Below are positions 20,455-31,800 of a DNA stretch of 64,000 nucleotides, in pieces. A program made the translations under genes and the position numbers. The DNA lies in assembly GCA_021397845.1 (NCBI GenBank), contig CM038052.1, forward strand, positions 48,940,949-49,004,948, in the 5' to 3' direction. This DNA comes from Areca catechu (lineage: Eukaryota > Streptophyta > Magnoliopsida > Arecales > Arecaceae). The number at the start of each line of letters is the position of its first letter. Within the stretch, counting starts at the first letter, position 1. The notes under the pieces were generated by a model. That model saw nothing but the letters and a program-made list of their open reading frames with translations. It was not told the DNA's origin and searched no databases.

Positions 20455-22211
20455 TGTTGGGTTTGTTGACCAAGGCGGAAACATAGATTTCAAAATTTTT
20501 ATCTTATGAAATCTATACCAAACCCTTTAGCCCTAGATCTCCTTAAAAAAAATTAAAAATATATATCATTCATGTACATGATTTAAATATATATATATAT
20601 GTAAGTACTAACCTGTACCGCAATATCCAAAATGCAAATCTCTACCAGGTGCCCAAATGTTCACCCTCCAATGGTGATCCACACAGAGAAGAGATGAAGA
20701 CAACAACTTTTTGATCTTGGATCCTCTTCTTGAATTCTTTTTCAAGAATTCAATTCTTGGACTTATAGGCTGGAATTTTCTTTCTTGAAAATTTCCTTTC
20801 TCCCTTCTTTCCTCTTCTTGATCCTTTCCTCAACTTCAATCATTGTAGAAAATTCTTATTTGAAGTGGAAGAAAAATTAAGACAAGTAATGTCTTAATTC
20901 AAGAAAGAAAAGAGACCCTTCCTGTTTCTTTCCTTTACCGTTCAAGACCTTCCTCTTATTCTTGTTTAGGGTCAGAGTTTCGACAGAGGATACCTCTGTA
21001 AGGGAAACAATACCCAACAAAAACAAGGGGAAGGAGTATTCTGGGGAGGAAGAAAGGGAATCTGATCTTTGAAATATCTTACATGAAAAACCCCGAGAAC
21101 CCAACCCTATTTGTAGATATCAGAGGGGTGTCTTTTCAAAAACAACGCAACCCTCTGCTATCCCAAGAATCACGTTCTTTCCATCCTAACGCGTCCCCTC
21201 AGATTTCTCATGTCTTTCCTGATTTATTTCAAGATTTTTCGATGAAGAAAAACCTCGGAAGAAACCTCAGAAAAGTCGTGATGTTCTGAGATGGAGTTGC
21301 GACCAAAAAGCAACGGATTTCTTCTGGCCATCTAATTTTGATCCAAGGGACTCCAGATGAGATGCCTAAAGAAAAGATTTCCACCCCCTCCAATCTGGTT
21401 TTCACGATAAAAGAATTCCCCACGCGCGTGAAGAGGAGTCCACGCGCGTGGACTCTTCCTTTGGTGCGCGCGTGTGGGAAAGATGGCTTGGGCGGTCTTG
21501 GGAAAAGGGTTTAAATTGATTTTTAATCAATGGGTTCAGCCACAGGTTAGCCCAAAGTCCCAAAATTTAAATTAGACTCTAATTAGGTTCAATTAGAACT
21601 TAATTAAGCCCAATTCAAAACCAAATTCGAATCCAATTCGAATAGAAGTTGGGTCTGCAACACATGCTAGTGTGTTTGTCATGCAAACATGATTTAATTC
21701 TAAATTAAATCCCTCATCGACTCTCTTTTGTGTGTGACCCATTGGGTTCCACATCTAGCCAGCAGTAGGTCCGAGTGCTATTTGACTTAATTCGGTTAGA
21801 TCTCAACGAAGCCGATTTAGGTCAACTCAAGCTAGCTCGACTTGGTCAATTAGAATCTAATTCTAATTAACTGATTTAAATTATCATAATTTAATCATTT
21901 CCCTACAAGACAAGATTGACATCTAGCAACATATCATGTCTACCTGGAAGATGTGAAATTTTGGTGGAATTACCAAAATACCCTTCAGTGGTGAGTTACC
22001 GGGCAATTCAGTCCTTTGATCAACTTGCATCCTGAATATGATTATGGATATGGATACCTTGTCAAATCCAATTTCATATTCATCCATAGCTCAATCTTTT
22101 TAATGATGATTCATTAATGAACTATTAGAAACTACTTCTAATGTTCATACTTTGATCAAAGATTTCCCGAATCATCATTTGATCGAAATTGGCTGGATGC
22201 AATATCCTCTT
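20455..22211 (-). repeat. left copia LTR, first part
   Basis: In plus coordinates starts TGTTGGGTTTG and runs to the CTCTT target of element C. With 28176-28793 it makes 2375 bp, the length of the middle LTR (2376). Contains the 20-bp palindrome at 21436-21455; the TATA-equivalent word here is mutated (TATTTGTA near 21107). Confidence 0.9.
21436..21455. promoter_or_regulatory. 20-bp perfect palindrome with CGCG core, copia LTR
   Basis: GAGTCCACGC followed by its exact reverse complement. It is identical in the other two copia LTRs (34976-34995 and 56901-56920). CACGCG and GCGCGCG words lie on both sides. The ACGCG core resembles the CGCG box bound by CAMTA-type factors; that link is only inference. 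Confidence 0.5.
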
Positions 22212-23909
22212 TGATGTGGGCATCTGGGTTTGACTTGAGCCCTTCAAACTTCGGGGGATCTCTTATTAGGGTTCTGTGTTTATCGAGTCCTGTAATAATG
22301 CTGTCAGCCTCTAGTTTATTTGCTTAAATGGAGTCTGTACCTCGACCCATCGGGTCGAGCTGAGTCTTGTAATAAGTCAGGCCGAGTCTAAGCCCATGAA
22401 GTCTTTAGTGGTTCAAAAGTTAAGTCTCTTTTAAGCCTAACAAAGGCAAGGAGACATGTCAGCTCAGGGCCCACCTTATCTATTTATGCGGGGCACTGAG
22501 GTGATGACATGTGGTTTGTTTTGGGCGCTCAAGAAAGGGAACCACTCACATGATCCATGCCCCCTTCCCCTCCCCTCTTCAACCTCTCTTCCAATCTAGG
22601 ATGGGTGGTCATGGAAAGAAGTTTCAAATCCCTTGATGCATGCCTCCACTCAAGACTCCTTCCATAAAGAAGTCAAGCAAGAAAATCATCCTCCATTCTC
22701 CAAGTGGAAAGATGTTTCAAATCCCTTGATGCATGCCTCCACTCAAGCCTTCTTCCATAAAGAAGTTAAGCAAGAAAGGCATGGTGAAGACATCAAGCCT
22801 CAATCCAAGCCTTCTACCAAAATAAGCCATGCAAGGAAGGAAGGTCAAAGACCAATCCCCCTCTCCAAGCCTCCAATCATGCCACGCCTATGATTATTCC
22901 CATTTGGTCGGCCTTGAATCAAGCCAAGAAAAGTCAAAGTGGGACAAATCCCTCCAAGCTAGCCTTACTTCATGTTTTCTACCAAAACCAAGCAAGCAAA
23001 GAAAGAAGTTCTCCTCCAAATTTTGGGCGCCAAGTGTAATGGGGTAGTTTAAATTTCAAAGTGCTCTTGGGTGCCTATTTAAAGGACCCAAACCCCTCTT
23101 GTAAAGGAGAATTGATGATTAATGAAAGAAAGCTTGTGTGTTCCATCATCTTCTTCAATCCTTGTCTCCTAGGCTAGGTTGAGTGAGAGCTTTCTTCGTA
23201 CTCCGGGATGTCGCGTGGTGAGAGGCCACATTCCTTCGCCCGAGGGCGTCGCGTGGTGAGAGGCCACATTCCTTCACCTGAGGGTGTCGCGTGGTGAGAG
23301 GCCACATTCCTTCGTCCTTCCGGGATGTCACGGGGTGCGAGGCCCCAAGTTATCTCCACCAACACCATCATTCGAACCCCATCTCCTCAACCCTTTCCTT
23401 TGTTTTTCTTTCCACCTTTCCATCATCTAAAAGGAAAAAGAACAAAAAAAAAAAAACTAATCCTCTTTGTTTGCCTACAGGTCCCCTTGGTGCCACGACC
23501 ATCAGAGAAGGTCTGCTTTGCCACTGTGACCACCCGATCGAAAGCCAGCCTATCCACGAGTTCGACAGCTCGGACATCCAGGTCGCATCCGTCAAGGTTG
23601 AGCGATCTCTGCACCAAGAGCATCAGAGTGTTGAAAGGTTTGCATCCCTATCTCCTAGGTAGGTATTGATTGTATCGAGCTAGTCATAATCCCGGGGTTC
23701 CTTAATCTCGAGGTCCTGGTCTATCATTTCTTAGGGATTGATCTGCTAGCATAGACCTCTTTGCTTTCAGTTTTCCTAGGTTCTCTTTGCTTGCAATCGG
23801 GAACCAAAGATAAAACCCAAAAAAAAAAGAAAACAAGATATAACCACCTTTGCATCGTCCGTGTTAGCATCATCATATTCATCACCTCATCCTTCTTTTT
23901 TCCGCATCA
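22212..23909 (+). repeat. 5' LTR of element C
   Basis: 1698 bp, TGATGTGGGCATC...CCGCATCA. A 39-bp unit around GTCGCGTGGTGAGAGGCCACATTCC is present three times near 23206-23310 but twice in the 3' LTR. TATTTAAAGGACC lies at 23076-23088. ORFs within it (22633-22893, 23291-23669) are not supported as genes. Confidence 0.9.
23076..23083 (+). promoter_or_regulatory. TATA-type box TATTTAAA of element C 5' LTR
   Basis: In GTGCCTATTTAAAGGACCC, the core-promoter word shared with element B and the solo LTR. Confidence 0.5.
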
Positions 23910-23913
23910 TTCT

Positions 23914-23926
23914 TGGTATCAGAGCC
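23914..23926 (+). other. primer binding site of element C (initiator-Met tRNA)
   Basis: TGGTATCAGAGCC four bases after the LTR end. Confidence 0.85.
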
Positions 23927-24439
23927 TAGGCTAGGACTAGTGCTCTTGCATTTAGTTTCTGCATTTTATCCAGTTCGTAATTGGTCTGCTATTTTAATTT
24001 TTTCTTTTTGTAGGAATCTTTCTTTTGTTTTGTTTTTCTTTTACTGGATCTAGTGCATTTAGAGGATTTTTCTACTCTTTTCTCAGATTTTATTTCAGCC
24101 TGTAGAAATTCTACAAGCCAAAATACCACCTGAAAAAATCTCAGGCCTGCAGTTTTAGCAAGCATCTCTTTCTTGTCTCATTTAGTTAGTTCATGTATTT
24201 AGTTCATGTTTAAAATTTTACATTTTGCTTAGCATCCATACATTGTTCATAATACACCTAAGGGAGACAAGTTAACTTAGGGTCAGGAGTTCATAACCTA
24301 TCCCTAGCCCAAAAACCACCACTCGGCATTTCGAACCCTAGCCATTAACTAAAATCAATTAGACGTTAATCTACTCTAGTGAGCTAGGGACACCCACGAA
24401 GTCGAGTCAACCCAAGTGTTGGACTAAGCTAGATTGCTT

Positions 24440-24640
24440 GGAAGTGTGTGCTTGTGTAGCTGGTGTCTAGGCAAGCGGTTCAGTGACTAGATCCCGAAGG
24501 GAAGTGGGTTGGTTCGCTTACCTGGCCAATTGCAAGATTGGTGTCTAGGCAAGCAAAGAGGAACCTCTACTAACCTTACGCTTACCTAGCCAGGTGCCAA
24601 GTTACTACTACCGGGTTCGTCTTCTTGACTTTTCATTTGG
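24440..24640 (+). promoter_or_regulatory. conserved leader motif (element C)
   Basis: GGTGTCTAGGCAAGCGGTTCA (near 24461), then CCTGGCCAATTGCAAGATTGGTGTCTAGG (24521-24549), then CTTACCTAGCCAGG. CCAAT...ATTGG can pair. Same order as in F, D, B and the copia leaders. Confidence 0.6.
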
Positions 24641-24744
24641 TGAGATCTCCTAGGTCTAGCACACCATAGTACCGTTTTGTGTGTTTGCATGTGCACTAGA
24701 TCAGGAGCCCTTTTCACCCACCATCTCCAACCCCTATCGAAGAC

Positions 24745-25902
24745 ATGGACCAACTTCATGTTGAGCTTGCAGCCATGAACGAATCCTTGACTCGAGCCAT
24801 AACTCAGTTAAGCACCCGGTTAGATGATAGATGTGATCAAGTAGAGGCCATACTAGGTCCCATAGAGGAAGCCGCTAGGCTCCGTGAGCGTTTCCAGAGA
24901 GCTCCCGCCTATAGAAGACCTGAGCCTTTTAGGAACCAAAGCCACATCCCCGGATCCACCCAAGGTTATAGCCAGGCTTACCCAAGTCGACCAAGCCCGA
25001 ACCGATCTGACCCCAGTCGACCAAGCCTAGCCCAACCCAGTCCTAGTCGTCCCAGTCTAAAGCGACACCAATATAGTAGAGAGGACAAGGGTAAGGCTAT
25101 TGAAGTCCAGAGGAGACCCGATCCCCAAGGTAACAACTATAGGTGTCATAAACCTGAGCATCTTGCTAGTCAGTGCACCGCCCCAGCCCTACTTGTAGAT
25201 GAACCGATTGAAATTGAACCCAAACCCATTGAGGAATCAAAGAAGAAAAGATTAGAACCCTTCTGTGAGTTTGAGGAAGTCATATATGAGGCTGACATAA
25301 GCTTGATTAATGAATATGAAGAAGAAGAAGAAGAATGTGAGGAGGTATCACCTGATAATTTAATTGATCAGCTCCCACCTGATGGAATTATTAAGGATAC
25401 CCCAGAACTTAGCAAGGACCCAAATGATAATGATCCTGAATCCACTATAGACCTTGAAGCAGAACTGACCAAGCCAGGATCAAACGAAGTAGATGAAGGT
25501 ATAGGTTCTCAAGATGAATGTTCCAAAGACCTTCCCGAAAGCTCTCCACTATCTAGGAGCATCCCGCCTACCCGAGGACTTGCACCTATCGATCCTCCTA
25601 GTACTGACCATGAGGTTAAGATGAGCATGCCTGTAGACCTACATTCACATATTAAGGTCAGTAGCCTAAACCTTGAACCAGTCCTTGAGTCTCCTCCTTA
25701 TTTCCTACCCTTCCCCGAACCTTCACACATTTCTAGGGCTATGAGTGCACTTTTTGTTGAGATTATCATTTTGCATGACTCCTTAGAGCCCATCCCATTT
25801 GCCCTCTACTTCTGGTATACTTTATGGCATCTGTTAGGGATCCTAAAAAATTTTTCTTGTGCATACCAGGCTAGGGTCAAGCCTAGAGAACCAATGGTCT
25901 AG
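24745..25902 (+). CDS. element C Gag-like/dead-integrase protein, 385 aa
   Basis: Function unknown; related to chromovirus Gag-Pol but not an enzyme. Residues 1-50 form a probable coiled coil; ERFQRAP (about 55) matches the end of the Gag core, whose body is missing. A Pro/Ser/Arg-rich segment (about 70-115) follows, then a degenerate zinc knuckle YRCHKPEHLASQC (about 133) that has lost its first Cys. Next is the acidic motif EVIYEADISLINEYEEEEEE, then DNLIDQLPPDG, a relic of the Gag-Pol linker. The C-terminal 75 residues (YFLPFPEPSH, LHDSLEPIPFA, YFWYTLWHLLGI) align by eye with the integrase core of D (residues about 1228-1290) but skip its second catalytic Asp and end before the Glu. The ORF is fully open although the chromodomain downstream is ruined. 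Confidence 0.75.
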   Translation: MDQLHVELAAMNESLTRAITQLSTRLDDRCDQVEAILGPIEEAARLRERFQRAPAYRRPEPFRNQSHIPGSTQGYSQAYPSRPSPNRSDPSRPSLAQPSPSRPSLKRHQYSREDKGKAIEVQRRPDPQGNNYRCHKPEHLASQCTAPALLVDEPIEIEPKPIEESKKKRLEPFCEFEEVIYEADISLINEYEEEEEECEEVSPDNLIDQLPPDGIIKDTPELSKDPNDNDPESTIDLEAELTKPGSNEVDEGIGSQDECSKDLPESSPLSRSIPPTRGLAPIDPPSTDHEVKMSMPVDLHSHIKVSSLNLEPVLESPPYFLPFPEPSHISRAMSALFVEIIILHDSLEPIPFALYFWYTLWHLLGILKNFSCAYQARVKPREPMV

Positions 25903-26109
25903 TAGGTTTAGGCCCTAGGACCCCAATAAATTCCTCTTACTAGGAATACCTAGTTTAGTTTGCTTTTGTTGAGTGTTACTTGAGCCTCAGAATCTGCATG
26001 ATCTCTTGCATTGCATACTAGGGACACGAAAATTAATAATTAAAATTTGGTTGTTCCTGAAAGCAAGCTAAGTAGAGAATTGGGGATTCTGAAATAATAA
26101 AGAAGTTTT
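25903..26109 (+). other. spacer in element C
   Basis: AT-rich stretch after the ORF; no gene seen. Begins like the equivalent spacer of F (TAGGTTTAGRCCTAGG). Confidence 0.5.
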
Positions 26110-26516
26110 TATGCTCGCTGAATTGGTCCCTTAGAGTGATAGGAGAGTGACCCTAATACCCTGATTTGGGACATTAGCTCGACTCTCAATATCTTGCACC
26201 TAGTTGAGTATAGGGAACCAGCAAACCACCTAGCGAGTGATTTGAGCCTAATCCTTTTTGGAGAGAAAACCTGACCCGAGTGTCCACTTCCAATTTGACC
26301 TGAGTAAGGAGTACGGATCGAGCGTGTCCTGGATGGTCGAGCTACCACAGCCTAGGACAACGGCTTTCAGGTTACTTGGTCCGTTGGCAAGGCCGACCCC
26401 AAATTTGATGACTCGTGGATCACCCAGGAGGACCTACCATTCAACCCACTGAAAAAGTACCAAAGCTAAATCAACCTCCACTCGACAGGGTCGAGTTTCT
26501 CCCACCCCGGGAGAAT
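26110..26516 (+). pseudogene. element C chromodomain remnant
   Basis: Several stops and frame breaks, but the end is clear: CTGGATGGTCGAGCTACC corresponds to the LDDQ.TT start of the chromodomain, followed by FDDSWITQEDL and the STGSS.SHPGRI tail that runs into the 3' LTR. Compared with F (53164-53745) it is badly decayed and cannot be translated as a unit. Confidence 0.75.
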
Positions 26517-26529
26517 TGATGTGGGCATC
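26480..26529 (+). promoter_or_regulatory. inverted-repeat cluster at interior/3' LTR boundary (element C)
   Basis: ACTCGAC-AGG-GTCGAGT (26480-26496), CTCCC-ACCCC-GGGAG (26499-26513) and, just inside the LTR, GATG-TGGG-CATC (26518-26529). GGGAGAA before the LTR is the only candidate polypurine tract. Equivalent triplets occur in B (15100-15149), D (38568-38617) and F (53651-53700). Confidence 0.6.
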
Positions 26530-28170
26530 AGGGTTTGACTTGAGCCCTTCAAACTTCGGGGGATCTCTGATTAGAGTTCTATGTTTATCGAGTCCTGTAA
26601 TAAGGCTGTCAGCCTCTAGTTTATTTGCTTAAATGGAGTCTGTACCTCGACCCATCGGGTCGAGCTGAGTCTTGTAATAAGTCGGGCCGAGTCTAAGTCC
26701 ATGAAGTCTTTAGTGGTTCAAAAGTTAAGTCTCTTTTAAGCCTAACAAAGGCAAGGAGACATATCAGCTCAGGGCCCACCTTATCTGTTTATGTGGCGCA
26801 CTGAGGTGATGACATGTGGTTTATTTTGGGTGCCCAAGAAAGGGGACCACTCAAATGATCCATGCCCCCTTCCCCTCCCCTCTTCAAGCTCTCTTCAAAT
26901 CTAGGATGGGCGGTCATGGAAAGAAGTTTCAAATCCCTTGATGCATGCCTCCACTCAAGACTCCTTCCATAAAGAAGTCAAGCAAGAAAGGCATCCTCCA
27001 TTCTCCAAGTGGAAAGATGTTTCAAATCCCTTGATGCATGCCTCCACTCAAGCCTTCTTCCATAAAGAAGTTAAGCAAGAAAGGCATGGTGAAGACATCA
27101 AGCCTCAATCCAAGCCTTCTACCAAAATAAGCCATGCAAGGAAGGAAGGTCAAAGACCAATCCCCCTCTCCAAGCCTCCAATCATGCCATGCCTAGGATT
27201 ATTCCCATTTGGTCGGCCTTGAATCAAGCTAAGAAAAGTCAAAGTGGGACAAATCCCTCCAAGCTAGCCTTACTTCATGTTTTCTACCAAAACCAAGCAA
27301 GCAAAGAAAGAAGTTCTCCTCCAAATTTTGGGCGCCAAGTGTAATGGGGTAGTTTAAATTTCAAAGTGCTCTTGGGTGCCTATTTAAAGGACCCAAACCC
27401 CTCTTGTAAAGGAGAATTGATAATTAATGAAAGAAAGCTTGTGTGTTCCATCCTCTTCTTCAAACCTTGTCTCCTAGGCTAGGTTGAGTGAGAGCTTCCT
27501 TCGTCCTCTGGGACGTCGCATGGTGAGAGGCCACATTCCTTCGCCTGAGGGCGTCGCGTGGTGAGAGGCCACATTCCTTCATCCTTCGGGACGTCGCGGG
27601 GTGCGAGGCCCAAAGTTATCTCCACCAACACCATCATCCGAACCCCATCTCCTCAACCCTTTCCTTTGTTTTTCTTTCCACCTTTCCATCATCTAAAAGG
27701 AAAAGGAACAAAAATAATAATAATAATAATCCTCTTTGTTTGCCTACAGGTCCCCTTGGTGCCACGACCATCAGAGAAGGTCTGCTTTGCCACTGTGACC
27801 ACCCGATCGAAAGCCAGCCTATCCGTGGGTTCGATAGCTCGGACATCCAGGTCGCATCCGTCAAGGTTGAGCGATCTCTGCACCAAGAGCATCAGAGTGT
27901 TGAAAGGTTTGCATCCCTATCTCCTAGGTAGGTATTGATTATATCGAGCTAGTCCTAATCCCGGGGTTCCTTAATCTCGGGGTCCTGGTCTATCATTTCT
28001 TAGGGATTGATCTGCTAGCATAGACCTCTTTGCTTTTAGTTTTCCTAGGTTCTCTTTGCTTGCAATCGGGAACCAAAGATAAAACCCAAAAAAAAAAGAA
28101 AACAAAATATAACCACCTTTGCATCATCCGCGCTAGCAACATCATCATCACCCCTTTTTTTTCCGCATCA
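26517..28170 (+). repeat. 3' LTR of element C
   Basis: 1654 bp, ends TTCCGCATCA at 28170, followed by the CTCTT duplication. Has an (AAT)n microsatellite near 27713-27730 where the 5' LTR has a poly-A run, and two rather than three copies of the 39-bp unit. Confidence 0.9.
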
Positions 28171-28175
28171 CTCTT

Positions 28176-28793
28176 ACTAGGGCTGATCAATTCCTTGTTG
28201 ACCTACTCACAACCTTCATATACAATCCACCATATCCAGTATCAACTCATGCATAACTCAGTGTTATGATTGAGTGTGAACCAAAATGTGGATTCATGTA
28301 TATAAGGTACCATGGCAGTCTAAGGTTAAAGGACCACATGCACTACTCCCACTATGAGAAATATCTATTGACAAACAGATAAGGTTCCATTAGATATTTT
28401 CAATATGGATCTATTCAGTGAACTTATTCTCTAATGAGCACCCATATCCTAGTATTAGTGTCAAACACAAGTGACTGTGAGATCAGTCACCCTCATACAT
28501 AAGAAGTGCTGATCTTTACCAGAAACATTGATCCCCTACTCAATGTCCCATTGACCAGGAATATTTTAGATTAGGGTTTTAAGGCTTTAGGTCTCACTGG
28601 TATGATCTCATCATAACCCTAGAACCATAGCCCTAATCTATGGAGTTCATCATATAATAATTAAGACACAGCGTATGATGAAAATAATGCCTTTATTGAA
28701 TGATAATGTCAATACATTGATTTTTGGGATGGATAAGGAAAAATCCCAATGAAATATAATATTTTGATTGGCCTTTAGGGCATAATCCTTTCA
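28176..28793 (-). repeat. left copia LTR, second part
   Basis: Resumes copia LTR sequence (ACTAGGGCTGATC) right after the element C target duplication and ends ATCCTTTCA at 28793, which is the TGAAAGGAT start of the LTR on the coding strand. Next to it (28794-28804) is the tract read AGTGGGAGAT on the coding strand, the polypurine tract. Confidence 0.9.
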
Positions 28794-28807
28794 ATCTCCC
28801 ACTTGCA

Positions 28808-31800
28808 CTAAAGCCAATCACCTTTAAATTTTAACCCCATACAATCGAGGTGGCGATCAAACTCTCGCTGTGGTAGAGCCTTAGTGAACGGGTCTGCTAT
28901 GTTGTTCTTCGTTTCAACTCTTTTAATGCTGACTTCTTGTCTTTCGACAATCTCTCGAACAAGATGGAAGCGTCTCAGAATGTGCTTTGATTTGTAATGG
29001 GCTCTTGGTTCCTTTGCTTGAGCAACAGCCCCAATATTATCACAGTAAAGTAGTACTGGACCTTCAATTTCGGGAACAACGCCCAACTCTGATATGAACT
29101 TCTTCATCCAGACAGCTTCCTTGGCAGCTTCACTAACAGCAATGTACTCTACCTCAGTTGTTGAGTCAGCTACAGTCTGCTGTTTAGAACTCTTCCAACT
29201 TACAGCTCCTCCATTTAGGGTAAAGACATACCCAGATATAGATTTGCTGTCATCTGGATCTGATTGAAAACTAGAATCTGAATAAGCTTCTAATTTAAGA
29301 TCAGATCCACCGTATATTAGAAAAATATCCTTAGTCCTTCTTAAGTACTTAAGAATATTTTTCACAGCCTTCCAGTGATCCTCTCCTAGATCAGCCTGAA
29401 ATCTACTGGCTATACCTAGGGCATATGCCACATCAGGCCTGGTACATAACATAGCATACATAATAGACCCTACTACCGAAGCATAAGGTATAGAATTCAT
29501 TCTATTTCTTTCTTCAGGTGTCTTAGGAGACATCTTTTTAGAAAGATGTATGCCATGACCAATAGGTAGGTAACCTCTTTTACTTTCCTCCATGCTAAAT
29601 CTTTTTAGCACTTGGTCAATGTACCTAGACTGGGATAAACCTAGCATCCTCTTGGATCTATCTCTATAGATCTTTATGCCCAGTATATAAGATGCTTCTC
29701 CCAAGTCTTTCATGGAAAACTATTTAGATAACCACACCTTGACTGATTGTAACATTGGGATATCATTCCCAATGAGTAGTATGTCATCTACATACAGAAC
29801 CAAGAAAACTATGGCACTCCCACTAGTCTTCTTATACACACAAGGTTCATCCTCATTTTTTATAAAATCAAATTCTTTGATTGTCTTATCAAATCAGATG
29901 TTCCAACTCCTTGATGCTTGTTTTAATCCATAAATGGATTTCTTCAGCCTACATACCTGATTAGGTCTAGTCTCCAAGACAAAACCTTCTGGATGTGACA
30001 TATAAACCTCTTCCTCAAGGAAACCATTGAGGAATGCAGTTTTCACATCCATCTACCAGATTTCATAATCATGATATGCTGCTATAGCAAGCATGATCCG
30101 AATAGATTTGAGCATGGTAACAGGAGAAAATGTTTCATCATAATCTATTCCCTGTTTTTGTCTGAAACCCTTAGCCACTAATCTGGCTTTATATATTTCG
30201 ACTTGGCCATCTGCCCCAATCTTTTTCTTATAGACCCATTTGCATCCAATAGGGTTAACACCCTCTGGTGCATCAACCAAAGTCCAGACTTGGTTGACAT
30301 ACATGGAGTCCATTTCGGATCTCATGGCTTCCAGCCATCTGTTTGAGTCACTACTCATGACAGCATCCGTATAGGTTAGAGGCTCATCATTTTCAATGAT
30401 TCGGGCTTCATTATTTTCAATAATGAACCCATACCTCTCAGGTGCATGTCACATCCTATCAGACCTACGGATAGGAGTGGTGTGTTCAGGTTCTATACTA
30501 ACTATGTTATGATTTGGTTAAGATGTACCTATTTGTTGAACTTCTTCAAGTTCAATATTTCTCCCACTGCCCTTTTGTTGGATGAATTCTTTCTCCATAA
30601 AAGTGGCATGCCTACTGACTAAAATCTTTTGCTCAGTAGGGTGGTAGAACAGATATCCTATACTATCTTTAGGATATCCTACAAATAGACACTTATCTGC
30701 TCTAGCATCTAGCTTATGTCCAAAATTTCTTTTGACATAAGCTGGACATCCCCATATCTTAAGATATTTAAGATTGGGTTTCTTTCCCCTCCATAATTCA
30801 TATGGAGTGCTAGAAACAGATTTAGATGGTACTCTATTTAAATTATTAGTCACGATTTCCAAGGCATATCCCTAGAAAGAAGCAGGTAACTCAGTGAAGC
30901 ACATCATGGACCGTACCATATCTAACAAAGTACGATTTCTCCTTTCAGCAACACCATTTAATTGTGGTGTATAAGGAGGAGTCCATTCAGAGATGATCCC
31001 CTTTTCTTTAAGGTGATCAAGAAACTCGGTGGACAAGTATTCACCTCCTCTATCTGATCGAAGGATCTTAATACTTTTCCCCGTTTGTTTCTTTACCATA
31101 ATTTGATACTCTAGAAAATTTTCAAAAGCTTCAGACTTATGTTTCATTAGATACACAAATCCATACCTTGAAAAATCATCAGTGAATGTGATGAAATATG
31201 AGTATCCACCCTTGGCCTCGGTTGTCATAAGCCCACATACATCTGTGTGTATGAGTCCTAATAACTCAGTTGTCCTTTCATTATGTCCACTAAATGGAGT
31301 CTTGGTCATTTTACCCATGAGACATGATTCACAAGTTACTAATGATTCATAGTCATAAGGATTAAGGAAATTTTCCTTGTATAACTTGTTAATCCTTTGC
31401 TCACTGATATGTCCAAGACGACAGTGCCAAAATAAAGTATTGTTCACATCATCTCTCTTTCGTTTGTTACTAACATGAAGTATATTGTCATCAGTAGATA
31501 GAGGTAAAAGACCATTGCAAAATATGCCATAAAATATTATTTCATTAGAAAAACTGATTGAGCAGCCACTGCTCATTACATTCATAGTATAACCTTGTTT
31601 AATTAACAAGGGTACAGATATCATGTTTCTAATGATCTTAGGCATATAATAACAACTTTTCAACTCTAAAATCTTCCCAGAAGGCAGCTTCAATATATAA
31701 GTCCCTACAGCTTCTGCTTGGATGGAATCTCCTCCAGCACCGTAGAGCTCGAAGTCTCCTTCCTTCAAAACTCTAATGTTCTGCAGTCCCTGCAATGATT

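Larger units (their letters stand above)
22212..28170 (+). mobile_element. element C: non-autonomous chromovirus-derived LTR element, TSD CTCTT
   Basis: 5959 bp, LTRs 22212-23909 and 26517-28170, perfect CTCTT on both sides (22207-22211 and 28171-28175), inserted in the left copia LTR. Primer site, conserved leader, one 385-codon Gag-like/dead-integrase ORF, decayed chromodomain end, boundary inverted repeats. No protease, RT or RNase H. LTRs are similar but differ by one 39-bp repeat copy and scattered substitutions. Confidence 0.92.

Noticed and set aside
22633..23669. Paired plus-strand ORFs, repeated at 26938-27938
   Set aside because: Located within the two LTRs of element C. Tandem words and mixed frames argue against a protein.
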